Shown: positions 8,544 to 17,972, counted from the first letter of the stretch. The stretch is DNA of 47,455 bases from an uncultured Acidobacteriota bacterium (GCA_903847975.1 CAINFC010000168.1:1-47455); one strand, 5' to 3'. The notes: a model not told the origin generated them from the letters alone. Translations and numbers: made by a program.

Positions 8544-10451
8544 TTACGGGGTGACGAAGCGGGCGCTTTTGACTTCCTTGCCCGCCAGGCGCACGCCGCC
8601 CGACTTCACCCCTTTGACCAGGTAGTCGGCCAGGGAGAAGGATTCCTCCAGCACTTTGAGCCGCGGCTTGGGCTTGTATTCCACCTCGATCCGGGCATCC
8701 TCCTGGGTGGTGAAGGCCAGCATGGTGCACTTTTCGGGGATGATCGAATAGCCCTTGTTGAGGATCCAGCCCTCCACCTGGCAGCGCTTGATATAAGGAA
8801 AGCCGGTCTCGTCGTCCCGGAAGAGGATGGAGAATACGGTTTTGGCCAGCTCGTCCTTGTCCGCCAGGCCGCACCACCACATCCCCTTGTCGACAAAAAT
8901 CTTTTCGGGGACATCGAAAACCGAATAGGTCCCGCTCTTGCGGATGCAGAGCACCCGGTCGAAAGTGGAAACATCGAAGAGCGTGGTGCCGTCCACCTCG
9001 TAGCCCAGGTAGCCGGTCGCCTTGTCGTAGCGCAGCCGCAGGTTGCGCAGGGCGGCTTCGCGGACATCCACCTTGGTGAAAGACACGATTTTCGTTTTCC
9101 GGGGATAATCCGCGCCGTATTTTTCCAGGATCCGGTCGATGAAGGAAACGGCGTATTCCGTCAGCTGCGCCAGGTGGCGGCGGACCTCGCGCAATCGCTG
9201 CTGCAGCTCCTTCATCTCCTCCTGCATCCGCTGGATATCGTATTGGGAAATCCGGCGGATCGGGATTTTCAGGAGGGTTTCCACGTCCTCATCCTTCAGC
9301 TCCCGATCCAGCTCCGCACGGAAAGGGACAAACCCGGCGTAAACCGCCTGGGTCACCGCCTCGGCGGTCTTCATCTCTTCGATGCGCTTGTAGATCCGCT
9401 CTTCGATGAAAATCCTCTCCAGGGTGCGGGCGAATATCTTTTCCTTGAGGCGGTTCTCCTCGACCTTGAGCTCCTGGCGCAGAACCTCCTTGAGCCGCTC
9501 TGCGGCGTGGGCGATCACCTGGCTCACGGTCAGCACCTCCGGCTGGTTTCCGCGGATCACCAGGAGGTTGACGCTCAGGGAGGACTCGCAGGGAGTGAAG
9601 GCGTAAAGGGCATCGACGGTTTCCGCGGTGTGCACCCCGCGGGCCAGATTGATTTCGATCTCGACCTGCTCGGTGGTAAAGTCGTTGATGCTGGAAACCT
9701 TGATCTTGTTGGCCCGGGCGGCCTCTTCGATGCCGGCGATCAGGCTCTCGGTGGTGCAGCCGAAGGGAAGCTCCCGCACGATGATCTTCTTGGGATCGGA
9801 GGTGTCCAGCCGGGCCCGGACCAGCACCTTACCGTTTCCGTCGGCATATTCGGCCACGTCGATCAACCCACCGGTGGCAAAATCCGGGAACAGGAGGATT
9901 TCCTCTCCCAGCAGCCGGCCCCGCAGCGCCCGGAGCACTTCCACGAAATTGTGGGGCAGAATGCGGGTGGACATGCCCACCGCGATGCCCTCCGCCCCGA
10001 GGAGCAGCACCACCGGGATTTTAGCCGGAAAGACCCGCGGCTCCTTGTTGCGGCCGTCGTAGGACTCCTCCCACTCGGTGATGTCCGGGTTGTGGAGCAC
10101 TTCCCTGGACAGCGGCAGAAGCCGGCACTCGATGTAACGCGAGGCCGAGGCCGGATCGCCGGTAAAGATGTTGCCGAAGTTCCCCTGCCGGTCGATGAAC
10201 AGATCCTTGTTGGCCAGGTTCACCAGGGCCTCGTAAATCGAGGCATCGCCGTGCGGATGGTACTGCATGGTGTGCCCGACGATGTTGGCCACCTTGTTGA
10301 ACTTGCCGTCGTCCTTTTCGAAAAGGGAATGGAGGATGCGCCGCTGGACGGGCTTCAGACCGTCGTCGATGTGCGGGATGGCCCGGTCCTTGATGACGTA
10401 GGAGGCGTACTCCAGGAAATTGCGGTCGAAAAGCGGCTTGACGTAAGCCAT
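8544..10451 (-). CDS. parC: DNA topoisomerase IV subunit A (ParC/GyrA family)
   Basis: The protein has 635 residues and is the DNA-cleaving subunit of a type IIA topoisomerase. The catalytic Tyr is Y106 in ASASRYIE. The winged-helix/tower region is complete and a coiled coil (about 395-440) leads to a short C-terminal domain. The sequence DDGKFNKVANIVGHTMQYHPHG is of the Bacteroidetes-like ParC type. The C-terminal part is too short for a full GyrA beta-pinwheel and lacks a GyrA box, which favours ParC. In the quinolone-binding helix the E. coli Ser80 equivalent is Ala70, and Glu84 is kept as Glu74. The ATG follows the parE stop by one nucleotide, implying translational coupling. Confidence 0.93.
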   Translation of the reverse strand: MAYVKPLFDRNFLEYASYVIKDRAIPHIDDGLKPVQRRILHSLFEKDDGKFNKVANIVGHTMQYHPHGDASIYEALVNLANKDLFIDRQGNFGNIFTGDPASASRYIECRLLPLSREVLHNPDITEWEESYDGRNKEPRVFPAKIPVVLLLGAEGIAVGMSTRILPHNFVEVLRALRGRLLGEEILLFPDFATGGLIDVAEYADGNGKVLVRARLDTSDPKKIIVRELPFGCTTESLIAGIEEAARANKIKVSSINDFTTEQVEIEINLARGVHTAETVDALYAFTPCESSLSVNLLVIRGNQPEVLTVSQVIAHAAERLKEVLRQELKVEENRLKEKIFARTLERIFIEERIYKRIEEMKTAEAVTQAVYAGFVPFRAELDRELKDEDVETLLKIPIRRISQYDIQRMQEEMKELQQRLREVRRHLAQLTEYAVSFIDRILEKYGADYPRKTKIVSFTKVDVREAALRNLRLRYDKATGYLGYEVDGTTLFDVSTFDRVLCIRKSGTYSVFDVPEKIFVDKGMWWCGLADKDELAKTVFSILFRDDETGFPYIKRCQVEGWILNKGYSIIPEKCTMLAFTTQEDARIEVEYKPKPRLKVLEESFSLADYLVKGVKSGGVRLAGKEVKSARFVTP

Positions 10452-10452
10452 A

Positions 10453-12258
10453 TCAGATCAGGTTCTCCATGATGTAGGTGCGGCGCTCGGGCGTGTTCTT
10501 TCCCATGTAAAACTCCAGGACCGACGGGATCTGCTGCAGCGACTTCACGTTCACCTCGATCAGGCGTATGTCGGCACCAATGAACGGACCGAACTCTTTG
10601 GGGGATATTTCCCCCAGCCCCTTGAAGCGGGTGACCTCCGCCCCCCGGATCTGGGCCAGGGCCGCTTCCTTTTCTTTTTCCGTGTAGCAGTACACGGTCA
10701 CCTGCTTGTTGCGCACCCGGAACAGGGGGGTTTCCAGGATGAAGATCCGGTTGGAAACCACCAGCTCCTCGAAGTAGTTCAGAAAGAAGGTCAGCAGCAG
10801 GTTGCGGATATGAAAGCCGTCGGTGTCGGCGTCGGTGGCGATGATGATCCGGCCGTAGCGCAGATTGGCGATGTCCTCTTCGATGCCCAGGGCCATCATC
10901 ATGTTGTAGAGCTCTTCGTTTTTATAGATGGCCGCCTGGTTTTTCCCGTAGACGTTCTGCGGCTTGCCCTTCAGGGAAAAGACCGCCTGCAGGTAAACAT
11001 CCCGCGCCGCGACCATGGAGCCGGCCGCCGATTCCCCCTCGGTGATGAAGATGCAGGAATCCTTCCCCTTCTCGCCGTCCTCCAGGTGATACTTGCAGTC
11101 CTTGAGGCAGGGCACCTTGATGGCCACCCGCCGGGCGGCCTCCTTGGCTTCCTTCTTGACGGAAGCCAGCTCCTTGCGCAGCTTTTCGTTGGCGGCGATT
11201 TTCTTCTCCAGCTCCCGGGCCGCCTCGCTGTTCTTGTGGAGCAGGTCGACCAGGGCGCTCTTGACGTCATTGACCAGGTCGCCGCGGATTTCGGTATTGC
11301 CCAGCTTGTTCTTGGTCTGGCTTTCGAACACCGGATTTTTCAGCTTGATGGCCACCACCCCGGCCACCGCCTCGCGCACATCCAGCCCGGAGTAGTTCTT
11401 CTTGTAGAACTCGTTGACCCCTTTCAGGATGCCCTCGCGAAAGGCGGAAAGGTGGGTGCCGCCGTCGTTGGTGAACTGGCCGTTGACGAACGAAAAATAG
11501 GTTTCCCCGTAATTTTCGGTGTGGGTGATGGCGAACTCCAGCTGCTTGGCCTTGTAATGCAGGATGGGGTAGATGATCTTGTCGCCCACTTCAGCCGAAA
11601 GCAGGTCGAGAAGCCCCTGCTTGGATTCGATGCGCTGTTTGTTGAGCAGGATGACCAGCCCCCCGTTCAGGTAGGCGTAGTTCCACATCCGCTGCTCGAT
11701 ATATTCCAGGTTGAAGGCAAACTCCGGAAAGATTTCGGAATCGGGGATGAATTCGATGTAGGTGCCGTTCGGCTGCCCGTCGACTTTGCCCCCCTTTTTG
11801 CTTTTAAGCTTCCCCTTGGAAAAGACGGCCTCGAAGAAATCGCCGTCGCGGTAGGAAATGACCTTGAAATGGTCGGAAAGGGCGTTAACCGCCTTGGTTC
11901 CCACCCCGTTGAGCCCCACCGAGAACTGGAAGACGTCGTCGTTGTACTTGGCCCCGGTATTGATGGTCGAGACGCAGTCGATCACCTTGCCGAGCGGGAT
12001 TCCCCGCCCGTAATCGCGAACCTGCACCAGCGGCCCCTCCACCTGCACCTCGATCCGGCGGCCGAAGCCCATGATATATTCGTCCACGGAGTTGTCCACC
12101 ACCTCCTTCAGCAGGACATAGATGCCGTCGTCGTAGCTGCTGCCGTCGCCCAGCCGGCCGATGTACATCCCGGTCCGCAGCCGGATATGCTCCAGCGAGG
12201 AAAGGGTTTTGATCTTGGACTCGTCGTAGACCGGAAGATCGAATAATCGGTTATTCAT
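10453..12258 (-). CDS. parE: DNA topoisomerase IV subunit B (ParE/GyrB family)
   Basis: The protein has 601 residues and is the ATPase subunit that partners the ParC encoded just downstream. The GHKL ATP site has KEVVDNSVDEY (Glu52, Asn56), DYGRGIP and GLNGVGTKAVNAL. A transducer domain follows, including FVNGQFTNDGGTH. The TOPRIM domain shows EGESAAGS and DADTDGFHIR. The C-terminal MENLI is typical of type IIA B subunits. There is no insertion of the kind found in proteobacterial GyrB. It is first in a two-gene operon with parC. The intergenic region upstream (12259-12447) holds no other recognisable gene. Confidence 0.95.
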   Translation of the reverse strand: MNNRLFDLPVYDESKIKTLSSLEHIRLRTGMYIGRLGDGSSYDDGIYVLLKEVVDNSVDEYIMGFGRRIEVQVEGPLVQVRDYGRGIPLGKVIDCVSTINTGAKYNDDVFQFSVGLNGVGTKAVNALSDHFKVISYRDGDFFEAVFSKGKLKSKKGGKVDGQPNGTYIEFIPDSEIFPEFAFNLEYIEQRMWNYAYLNGGLVILLNKQRIESKQGLLDLLSAEVGDKIIYPILHYKAKQLEFAITHTENYGETYFSFVNGQFTNDGGTHLSAFREGILKGVNEFYKKNYSGLDVREAVAGVVAIKLKNPVFESQTKNKLGNTEIRGDLVNDVKSALVDLLHKNSEAARELEKKIAANEKLRKELASVKKEAKEAARRVAIKVPCLKDCKYHLEDGEKGKDSCIFITEGESAAGSMVAARDVYLQAVFSLKGKPQNVYGKNQAAIYKNEELYNMMMALGIEEDIANLRYGRIIIATDADTDGFHIRNLLLTFFLNYFEELVVSNRIFILETPLFRVRNKQVTVYCYTEKEKEAALAQIRGAEVTRFKGLGEISPKEFGPFIGADIRLIEVNVKSLQQIPSVLEFYMGKNTPERRTYIMENLI

Positions 12259-12447
12259 AGCAAAATAGCTTTTTGTTTTTACCCCGGAAAAATCAACCCC
12301 GAAAGTCTACCATACGCTCCCGCCCAAAAACCAACCATCGCTGACATGTGCGGATCTTCCGGCGGCCTGCGCCGCCCCGGCCCGGCGCTCTACCATGCCG
12401 TCCATCCCCGTGCCCCGGATCCGGAGGAGAATCCGGAAGTCCACCCA

Positions 12448-12789
12448 ATGGATCCCATTTATTCCGGTTTCCTGCACGAGCGGTATTTACCCTGCGGAAA
12501 ATCCAACTGTCGCTGCAAAAATCCTCCGAATCCCCAATGGCATGGCCCCTATTACTTATGGGTCCGTCCGTTCGACGGCAAGCAAGTCAATCGCACTCTT
12601 AAGCCAGGCACGGATCTGGAAAAAGCACGAATCGGGATTGCCGGTTATCCGCTCCTTCAACGCTATTCAGACCAGGTATTGCTGGAAGGCGAGGAGCGAG
12701 TTTTAGAGCCGGATCGAGCTTGGATGGGCGCTGCTGAAAATTACTTCCAATTGTCCAACTGCGATTCTCTTTCACTTCCTTCATTTTAA
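12448..12789 (+). CDS. Small DUF6788-like protein, possibly mobile-element associated
   Basis: The 113-residue product starts MDPIYSGFLHERYLPCGKSN and continues CRCKNPPNPQWHGPYYLWVR. The arrangement of PCGKxNCRC, HGPYY and a following basic strand resembles DUF6788, small proteins often found near transposases. The start is placed at 12448 with GGAAG 8 nt upstream; an upstream ATG at 12346 would add a Pro/Arg-rich segment that looks non-coding. The four Cys/His residues could bind zinc. No transposase or terminal repeats flank it, so it may be a remnant. Codon use seems less GC-rich at third positions than in neighbouring genes. Confidence 0.55.
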   Translation: MDPIYSGFLHERYLPCGKSNCRCKNPPNPQWHGPYYLWVRPFDGKQVNRTLKPGTDLEKARIGIAGYPLLQRYSDQVLLEGEERVLEPDRAWMGAAENYFQLSNCDSLSLPSF

Positions 12790-12822
12790 AAAATGATGCC
12801 CTGAAATTTCCTTGATTTCGCT

Positions 12823-14967
12823 CTATTTCACCGTCAGCGTTCCGGGAAGAACATGGTAATTGTTATTTTCATTGGACTCGAGGATCGACGATCCGTCGTC
12901 GACAAACAGGATCACGTAAAACGTTCCTGCAACTCCCGCCTTGGTGCCAAAGGTAGGAATAGACAAAGTGGCAGAGGCCGCCAGGGAGGCAATCGATTGA
13001 AATCCGATTCGCGTATCGGAGGCGTCCCATTGGTTATTCGTCGAGAGGTAGTAGCCGACCGTAAAGGCTGCAGCCGCAGCCGTTCCCTGGTTGAGGACAT
13101 TGAATGACGTGAAGGTTATCGAACCGCCGATCGCAACCGGGTTCGGGGTTACGGTGGGACCGGTTTGAAAAACAAGGTCCGGTGCGACAATGGTAATGGC
13201 GGAGCTCCAGGTATTATTCGATTCATTGGATTCTGGAACGCTATTGCCGGAGTCGATCAGGAGACCCACATAATAAGTCCCGGCACCGGTATTGGAGGGC
13301 AGAGTCAGCAATTGAGCTCCCGTGCCGCATTGTCCGGAAGGCGCCAGGGCAGCACAGCCATACGAGCCCATCAGCGTGTCGGCCGCGGTAATGGTCGCAT
13401 CGGAGGACTGGTAGTAACCCACCTGGAAGGCTCCGGAGGAGTCATTTCCGTTATTCCTTATGGAGGCAGAAGTCAGGCTGACCTTTCCTCCTATCCCTAT
13501 CGTGGAAGAAAGGAGAGTGGGCACCCCCAGGAAATTCAGCTCGGGGAAGTCGTCGTTGAGGATCGTATAGGTGTGAGTCGCGGGGCTTCCCGGAGACGCA
13601 CCGTCGGCCCCGGTCAGGGCGACGACAATCGTTTCATCCGGCTCCTGGATGGAATCGTTGACCACACTGATGGGGATCGTTTTCGACGTCTCACTCGCAG
13701 GCAATGTGATCGGCGAACTTCCGATCGAGTAATCGCCCGTCAGGCTTGCGGTTCCGGAGGTCGAGAAGTTCACGATAACCGTGGTATAAGCAGCTGCCGA
13801 GAGGTTAACAGTCAGGTATACGGAGGTTGAGGATTCCGTTCCGCTGGAGGATGCCAAGGCGAACGAGACAGTAGGTAAATCATTATCGAGAATCGTGTAT
13901 TGATAGGTATGGGCGGTGCCCACGATAGCATCTACCGGGTTGACAAGCGACAGCTCCAGAATTTCCGCCGGCTCTACCAGCGAGTCATCGATTAGGGTCA
14001 GGACAAGATTTTTCTGGGTTTCGCCGGGAGCGAAGGTCAGGCCGGCAGGAACTGAGTAATCGACGCTGCCCCCTGTCGGTGGGGCGGGTGAGACCGCAAC
14101 CTGGACCGCCACAGTCTTTTCGGATGCCGGGCTGAGGGTTACCGGTATGTTCAGCGTGCCGATCGATTCCAGTCCGCTGCCCACGTTCGATCCGAACTGA
14201 ATCACGGAAGCCGCATCGTCGTCCACGATCGTGTAGGTATGTGTATGCGTTTCTACGGTCCCGTCTGGAGCAGTGCCGACCAGGCGGATGATTACCGTTT
14301 CATCGTACTCGTCCACGGTGTCGTTGATGACCTGGAAAGCGATTGTCTTCCGGGTTTCGCCCGGAGCGAAGGTCAGGTTGCCCGGAGCAAGCAAATAGTC
14401 CGAACCGGGTGTGGCCGTTCCACCGGTTACGGAGAATTGAACCGTGACCGGATCGCTTGCCGCAACGGAGAGAACCACGGTTATCGGGAGCACGGAGGGA
14501 ACCGACTCGGAGCCGCTGGAACCGGCGGCAGCGAATCGGATCCACGAGGTGTTGAATAAAGCCGGGAGAAATATTTTCTGGTTGGTCGGCGTAGCCGCAA
14601 TCGCGGTAATTTCGTTGGCGGACCCGCCCGCCAAAGAGCGGTCCATGGTGCGGGGCAAGCCTCGCTCCTTGCTTCGAGGGGTACGCGCCGGTAGTACCGG
14701 CCCTGACTGCCGGGCTCCCGGAGAAGGGCAGCGGAACAGTTCCCCACCCATACAGGGAGATGGCACGGGCGACGGTGACCTTTGTGCCGACCGCACAGAC
14801 GCCTCTGGAAACTGGCAGTCGCCGGGGGAGGGATCGTTTTCATCGACCAAGGTTGTCACCGTGAGCACAGCGGCCCCGATGCGCAAAGGGGACAGGGACA
14901 GGGGCAGGAACAGGGCGCAGGATATGATCGCTGGTCGGAAAAAGCTGGTGAGGAAGGCTTGGGGCAT
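12823..14967 (-). CDS. Secreted Calx-beta / CARDB repeat protein
   Basis: The product has 714 residues, starting at the ATG preceded by GGAG (5-nt spacing); another in-frame ATG lies 15 nt upstream. After a signal peptide (about 1-33) comes TVTTLVDENDPSPGDC, which resembles the start of a CSLREA-type domain. Residues about 52-110 then become Pro/Ser/Arg-rich and unlike any domain. Three Calx-beta repeats follow (about 150-470), each with FAPGET or similar and a closing TYTI(V/L)(D/N)DD. Two CARDB-like adhesion repeats (about 475-712) have VGYYxSxD..IT and SNNTW/SNENNNY. Calx-beta and CARDB modules are calcium-binding or adhesive beta domains of surface proteins. It is divergent from the larA-like gene. 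Confidence 0.85.
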   Translation of the reverse strand: MPQAFLTSFFRPAIISCALFLPLSLSPLRIGAAVLTVTTLVDENDPSPGDCQFPEASVRSAQRSPSPVPSPCMGGELFRCPSPGARQSGPVLPARTPRSKERGLPRTMDRSLAGGSANEITAIAATPTNQKIFLPALFNTSWIRFAAAGSSGSESVPSVLPITVVLSVAASDPVTVQFSVTGGTATPGSDYLLAPGNLTFAPGETRKTIAFQVINDTVDEYDETVIIRLVGTAPDGTVETHTHTYTIVDDDAASVIQFGSNVGSGLESIGTLNIPVTLSPASEKTVAVQVAVSPAPPTGGSVDYSVPAGLTFAPGETQKNLVLTLIDDSLVEPAEILELSLVNPVDAIVGTAHTYQYTILDNDLPTVSFALASSSGTESSTSVYLTVNLSAAAYTTVIVNFSTSGTASLTGDYSIGSSPITLPASETSKTIPISVVNDSIQEPDETIVVALTGADGASPGSPATHTYTILNDDFPELNFLGVPTLLSSTIGIGGKVSLTSASIRNNGNDSSGAFQVGYYQSSDATITAADTLMGSYGCAALAPSGQCGTGAQLLTLPSNTGAGTYYVGLLIDSGNSVPESNESNNTWSSAITIVAPDLVFQTGPTVTPNPVAIGGSITFTSFNVLNQGTAAAAAFTVGYYLSTNNQWDASDTRIGFQSIASLAASATLSIPTFGTKAGVAGTFYVILFVDDGSSILESNENNNYHVLPGTLTVK

Positions 14968-15379
14968 ATATTCTCCATGCAAAAGGGTGACGCCAAGGGA
15001 ACCCGACAGGAAAGCGGGAAATCGCTCTCGCCCATTGCTCGCGCATAATGAGTGTACGATTCATTATATACAAATTCAAGTAAAGAAGAGCGGGCATGTG
15101 GAAGCGGCCGATATACGCAAAGGCGCCGGTTGTCTTTCGACAGGGCCAGAGAGCAGAAGCTGCACCCCGGGCACAGCGTCCGTTTGCTCGAATGACCTAC
15201 CCGGAAGGTCGGCTAATATTCTGTTTATTCAAATCGGCTGTCCTTGCTTTCGTTCTTTGATTTCAAGACAGAACACGGGAGCAATTCCATATTCGTGCTC
15301 TGCCCGCCTCAGCGGCAGCAGCCTGTGGCTCCCGGCTTTGTTGCGCGAATCCGCTTTTCGCATTATGATTGCGGGCGGT
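14968..15379. other. Divergent intergenic region between Calx-beta and larA-like genes
   Basis: This 412-bp stretch carries no convincing gene. It has an AT-rich patch near 15050-15085. On the minus strand a TATAAT lies at 15063-15068, a plausible -10 for the Calx-beta gene, but without a good -35. No ribosome site of note precedes the larA-like start. A long plus-strand reading frame runs through from 14444, but its composition is not protein-like here. Confidence 0.5.
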
Positions 15380-16657
15380 ATGAACCGGGAAGAATCAGGA
15401 TCGATCACACTGCCCTTTGGCGACCGGGAGCTGACTTTCCGGCTGCCGGCGCGCAACCTGGTGGCCGTCGCCTCGCCTCAGCGCGTGGCGGAACCGGTCG
15501 ACGAGGCCGGGGAGATCCGGCGGGCCCTGGCGGAGCCCATCGGCGGGCCCCGGCTTGCGGAAGCCGCCCGGCGGGCCCGGAGGGTGGTGATTGCCGCCGA
15601 CGACTTCACCCGCTGCACTCCGGTGGAGCGCATGGTCCCGGCGCTGCTCGACGAGCTCAACCGCGGCGGCATTCGCGACGAGCAGGTCACGGTGCTCATC
15701 GCTCTCGGCACGCACCGCCCGATGTCCGAAGCGGAAGTCCGGGAACACTTCGGCCCCGAGGTCGTCGAGCGGGTACAGGTCGTCAACCACGAATGGCAGG
15801 AGGCTTCGGCCCTGCGCTCCCTTGGAACCACCGCTTCGGGCACCCCGGTCGAAATCAACCGGCTGGCTCTCGAGGCCGATTTTCTGATCGGCGTCGGAAG
15901 CATTGTGCCCCACCACATTCCCGGCTATTCGGGGGGAGCTAAAATCGTTCAGCCGGGAATTTCGGGTGCGGAGACCACCGGGGCCACCCACTACCTGAGC
16001 ACCCGCGCCGCGCAGTCCTACCTGGGCCGGGAAGAAAATCCGGTTCGCGCGGAAATCGACGGGATCGGCGCCCGAGTGGGGCTGAAAGCCATTTTCAATG
16101 CGGTGCTCGACCCGGATGGCCGGCTGGTCCAGGCCTTCTACGGCGATCCGCTGCAGGCCCACCGCCGCGGCGTGGTGCGTTCGCGGCAGGTTTTCGGGGT
16201 CCGGCTTCCCGGCCGGGCGGATATTGTGATTGCCGGATCCCATCCGTACGACATCGAATTCTGGCAGGCCCACAAGACGCTTTACCCCGCGGACCTGGCG
16301 GTAAAGGACGGCGGGACGATCATTCTGGTTTCGCCCTGTCCGGAAGGAGTTTCGGTCACCCACCGCGACATGCTCGATTTCACCCGCTTCGACCCCGGGC
16401 GCCTGGAGCAGATGATCGAAGACCGGCAGCTGAAGGATCTGGTTTCCGCGGCTCTGGCCCTGGCCTGGGCGAAAGTCCGGCAGCGCTCCGCCGTTCACCT
16501 GGTCAGCGACGGAATCCCTTCGGAAGAGGCCGCCGCGCTCGGATTCCATCCCTTCGAAAGCATCCCTGCGGCGCTGGCCGCCGCCATGCTCCGCCACGGG
16601 CCCGAAGCCACAGTGACCGTTCTGCCCCACGCCCCGGCCACCCTGCCGCTTTTATGA
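15380..16657 (+). CDS. LarA-type nickel-dependent 2-hydroxyacid racemase/epimerase
   Basis: The product has 425 residues, almost the length of Lactobacillus plantarum LarA (424). It keeps DDFTRCTP, ALGTHRPM, HHIPGYSGGAK and GATHYLS. His112, His178, Lys188 and His204 line up with LarA His108, His174, Lys184 and His200, which hold the nickel-pincer cofactor; all four differ by the same offset of four. The start MNREES is chosen for length; an ATG 15 nt upstream is possible. The stop overlaps the transporter start (ATGA), so the two are translationally coupled. LarB, LarC and LarE, which make the cofactor, are not in the window. LarA homologues act on lactate, malate, tartrate-like and sugar acids, so the substrate is open. 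Confidence 0.88.
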   Translation: MNREESGSITLPFGDRELTFRLPARNLVAVASPQRVAEPVDEAGEIRRALAEPIGGPRLAEAARRARRVVIAADDFTRCTPVERMVPALLDELNRGGIRDEQVTVLIALGTHRPMSEAEVREHFGPEVVERVQVVNHEWQEASALRSLGTTASGTPVEINRLALEADFLIGVGSIVPHHIPGYSGGAKIVQPGISGAETTGATHYLSTRAAQSYLGREENPVRAEIDGIGARVGLKAIFNAVLDPDGRLVQAFYGDPLQAHRRGVVRSRQVFGVRLPGRADIVIAGSHPYDIEFWQAHKTLYPADLAVKDGGTIILVSPCPEGVSVTHRDMLDFTRFDPGRLEQMIEDRQLKDLVSAALALAWAKVRQRSAVHLVSDGIPSEEAAALGFHPFESIPAALAAAMLRHGPEATVTVLPHAPATLPLL

Positions 16658-17952
16658 CCTTGAGCACCGGCCGACCTCCGGAGCGATCCGAAGACAGGAT
16701 ATACCGCCGGGTCACCGGGCGGCTGATCCCCTTTCTGATGCTCTGCTACGTGGTGGCCTACCTGGACCGGGTCAACGTCGGCTTTGCCCGGCTGCAAATG
16801 CTTCGCGACCTCCGGTTCAGCGAAACCGTCTACGGGCTGGGAGCCGGGGTCTTCTTCCTCGGCTACTTCCTTTTCGAGGTTCCGAGCAACCTGATTCTGC
16901 ACCGCGTCGGGGCCCGGGCCTGGATCGCACGGATCATGATCACCTGGGGAATCATTTCCGGCGCCTGCCTCTGGATCACCACCCCGGCGATGTTCTACCT
17001 GCTGCGCTTTCTGCTGGGCGTGGCGGAAGCCGGCTTTTACCCGGGCATCATTCTGTATCTGACCCGTTATTACCCGGCGGAGCGCCGCGCCCGGGTTATC
17101 GCTCTCTTCATGTCGGCCATACCGCTTTCCGGGGTTTTCGGCAGCCCGCTTTCCGGCTGGATCATGGAATCGTTTAACGGCTCGGGCGGCTGGGCCGGCT
17201 GGCAGTGGATGTTTCTTCTGGAGGCCATCCCGGCGGTGCTTCTGGGACTGGCGGTCTTCTTTTATCTTTCCGACGACATCCGCTCGACCCGCTGGCTGGA
17301 CGAGGAGGAAAAGAAAATCCTGGAAAAAAACATCGACCGGGATTCCGCCGGAATGAAAGCGCATGCTTCCCTTTTTGCCCTGTTCCGGGACGGCCGCATC
17401 TGGAGCATGTCGGCCATTTATTTCTGCTGCGTGATGGGGCAATACGGCCTGACTCTCTGGATGCCGACCCTGATCCAGGCGGCCGGAGCGGTGAGCCTCC
17501 TGCATATCGGCATGCTTACGGCGATCCCTTACATCGCCGCCGTACTGGCCATGATTCTGCTGGGACAAAGCGCGGACCGACGCCGGGAACGGCGATATCA
17601 CCTGGCTCTGCCCATGCTGTTCGGTGCCGCCGGCCTCATGGCCAGCGTCTGGGCAGGAGACAGGACGGGCCTTGCGGTGCTCTGCCTGTCGGTGGCCGCC
17701 GGGGGAATTCTCTCCTCCGCGCCTCTCTTCTGGAGCCTGCCGACCTCTTTTCTGCGCGGCGTTTCCGCCGCGGCCGGCATTGCGGCCATCAACTCGGTGG
17801 GCAATCTGGCGGGTTTTGCCAGCCCTTACCTGATGGGCTGGCTGAAAGATCTGACCGGGAACACCGCCGCCGGGATGTACATCCTGGCGGCAATCCTGAC
17901 CGCCGGCGCTCTGGCCGTACTGCGCATCCCGGTACGCCAGGTCAACCGGTAA
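16654..17952 (+). CDS. MFS transporter, anion:cation symporter family
   Basis: The protein has 432 residues and about 12 membrane helices. The N-terminal half has RLIPFLMLCYVVAYLDRVNVGFA, a signature of the ACS family (tartrate, glucarate, galactonate and 4-hydroxyphenylacetate carriers). A cytoplasmic loop rich in charge lies between helices 6 and 7 (about 215-245). The ATG sits inside the stop of the LarA-type gene (4-bp overlap), so carrier and racemase are made together. A 2-hydroxy or sugar acid substrate is inferred from this pairing. After the stop comes a repeat-rich island with a possible transcript end. Confidence 0.9.
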   Translation: MTLSTGRPPERSEDRIYRRVTGRLIPFLMLCYVVAYLDRVNVGFARLQMLRDLRFSETVYGLGAGVFFLGYFLFEVPSNLILHRVGARAWIARIMITWGIISGACLWITTPAMFYLLRFLLGVAEAGFYPGIILYLTRYYPAERRARVIALFMSAIPLSGVFGSPLSGWIMESFNGSGGWAGWQWMFLLEAIPAVLLGLAVFFYLSDDIRSTRWLDEEEKKILEKNIDRDSAGMKAHASLFALFRDGRIWSMSAIYFCCVMGQYGLTLWMPTLIQAAGAVSLLHIGMLTAIPYIAAVLAMILLGQSADRRRERRYHLALPMLFGAAGLMASVWAGDRTGLAVLCLSVAAGGILSSAPLFWSLPTSFLRGVSAAAGIAAINSVGNLAGFASPYLMGWLKDLTGNTAAGMYILAAILTAGALAVLRIPVRQVNR

Positions 17953-17972
17953 GGGGTACCGCCGTTTTGGAA

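Noticed and set aside
8430-10472. A 680-codon open frame on the plus strand
   Set aside because: It is antisense to parC, begins inside a repeat, and has no ribosome site or domain.
12346-12447. Upstream start for the DUF6788-like gene
   Set aside because: The extra 34 residues are Pro/Arg-rich with no family resemblance, and GGAAG sits correctly before the internal ATG at 12448.
14444-15379. Long upstream extension of the larA-like frame
   Set aside because: The extension has no conserved sequence, runs through the divergent Calx-beta gene and its promoter, and would more than double the family length.
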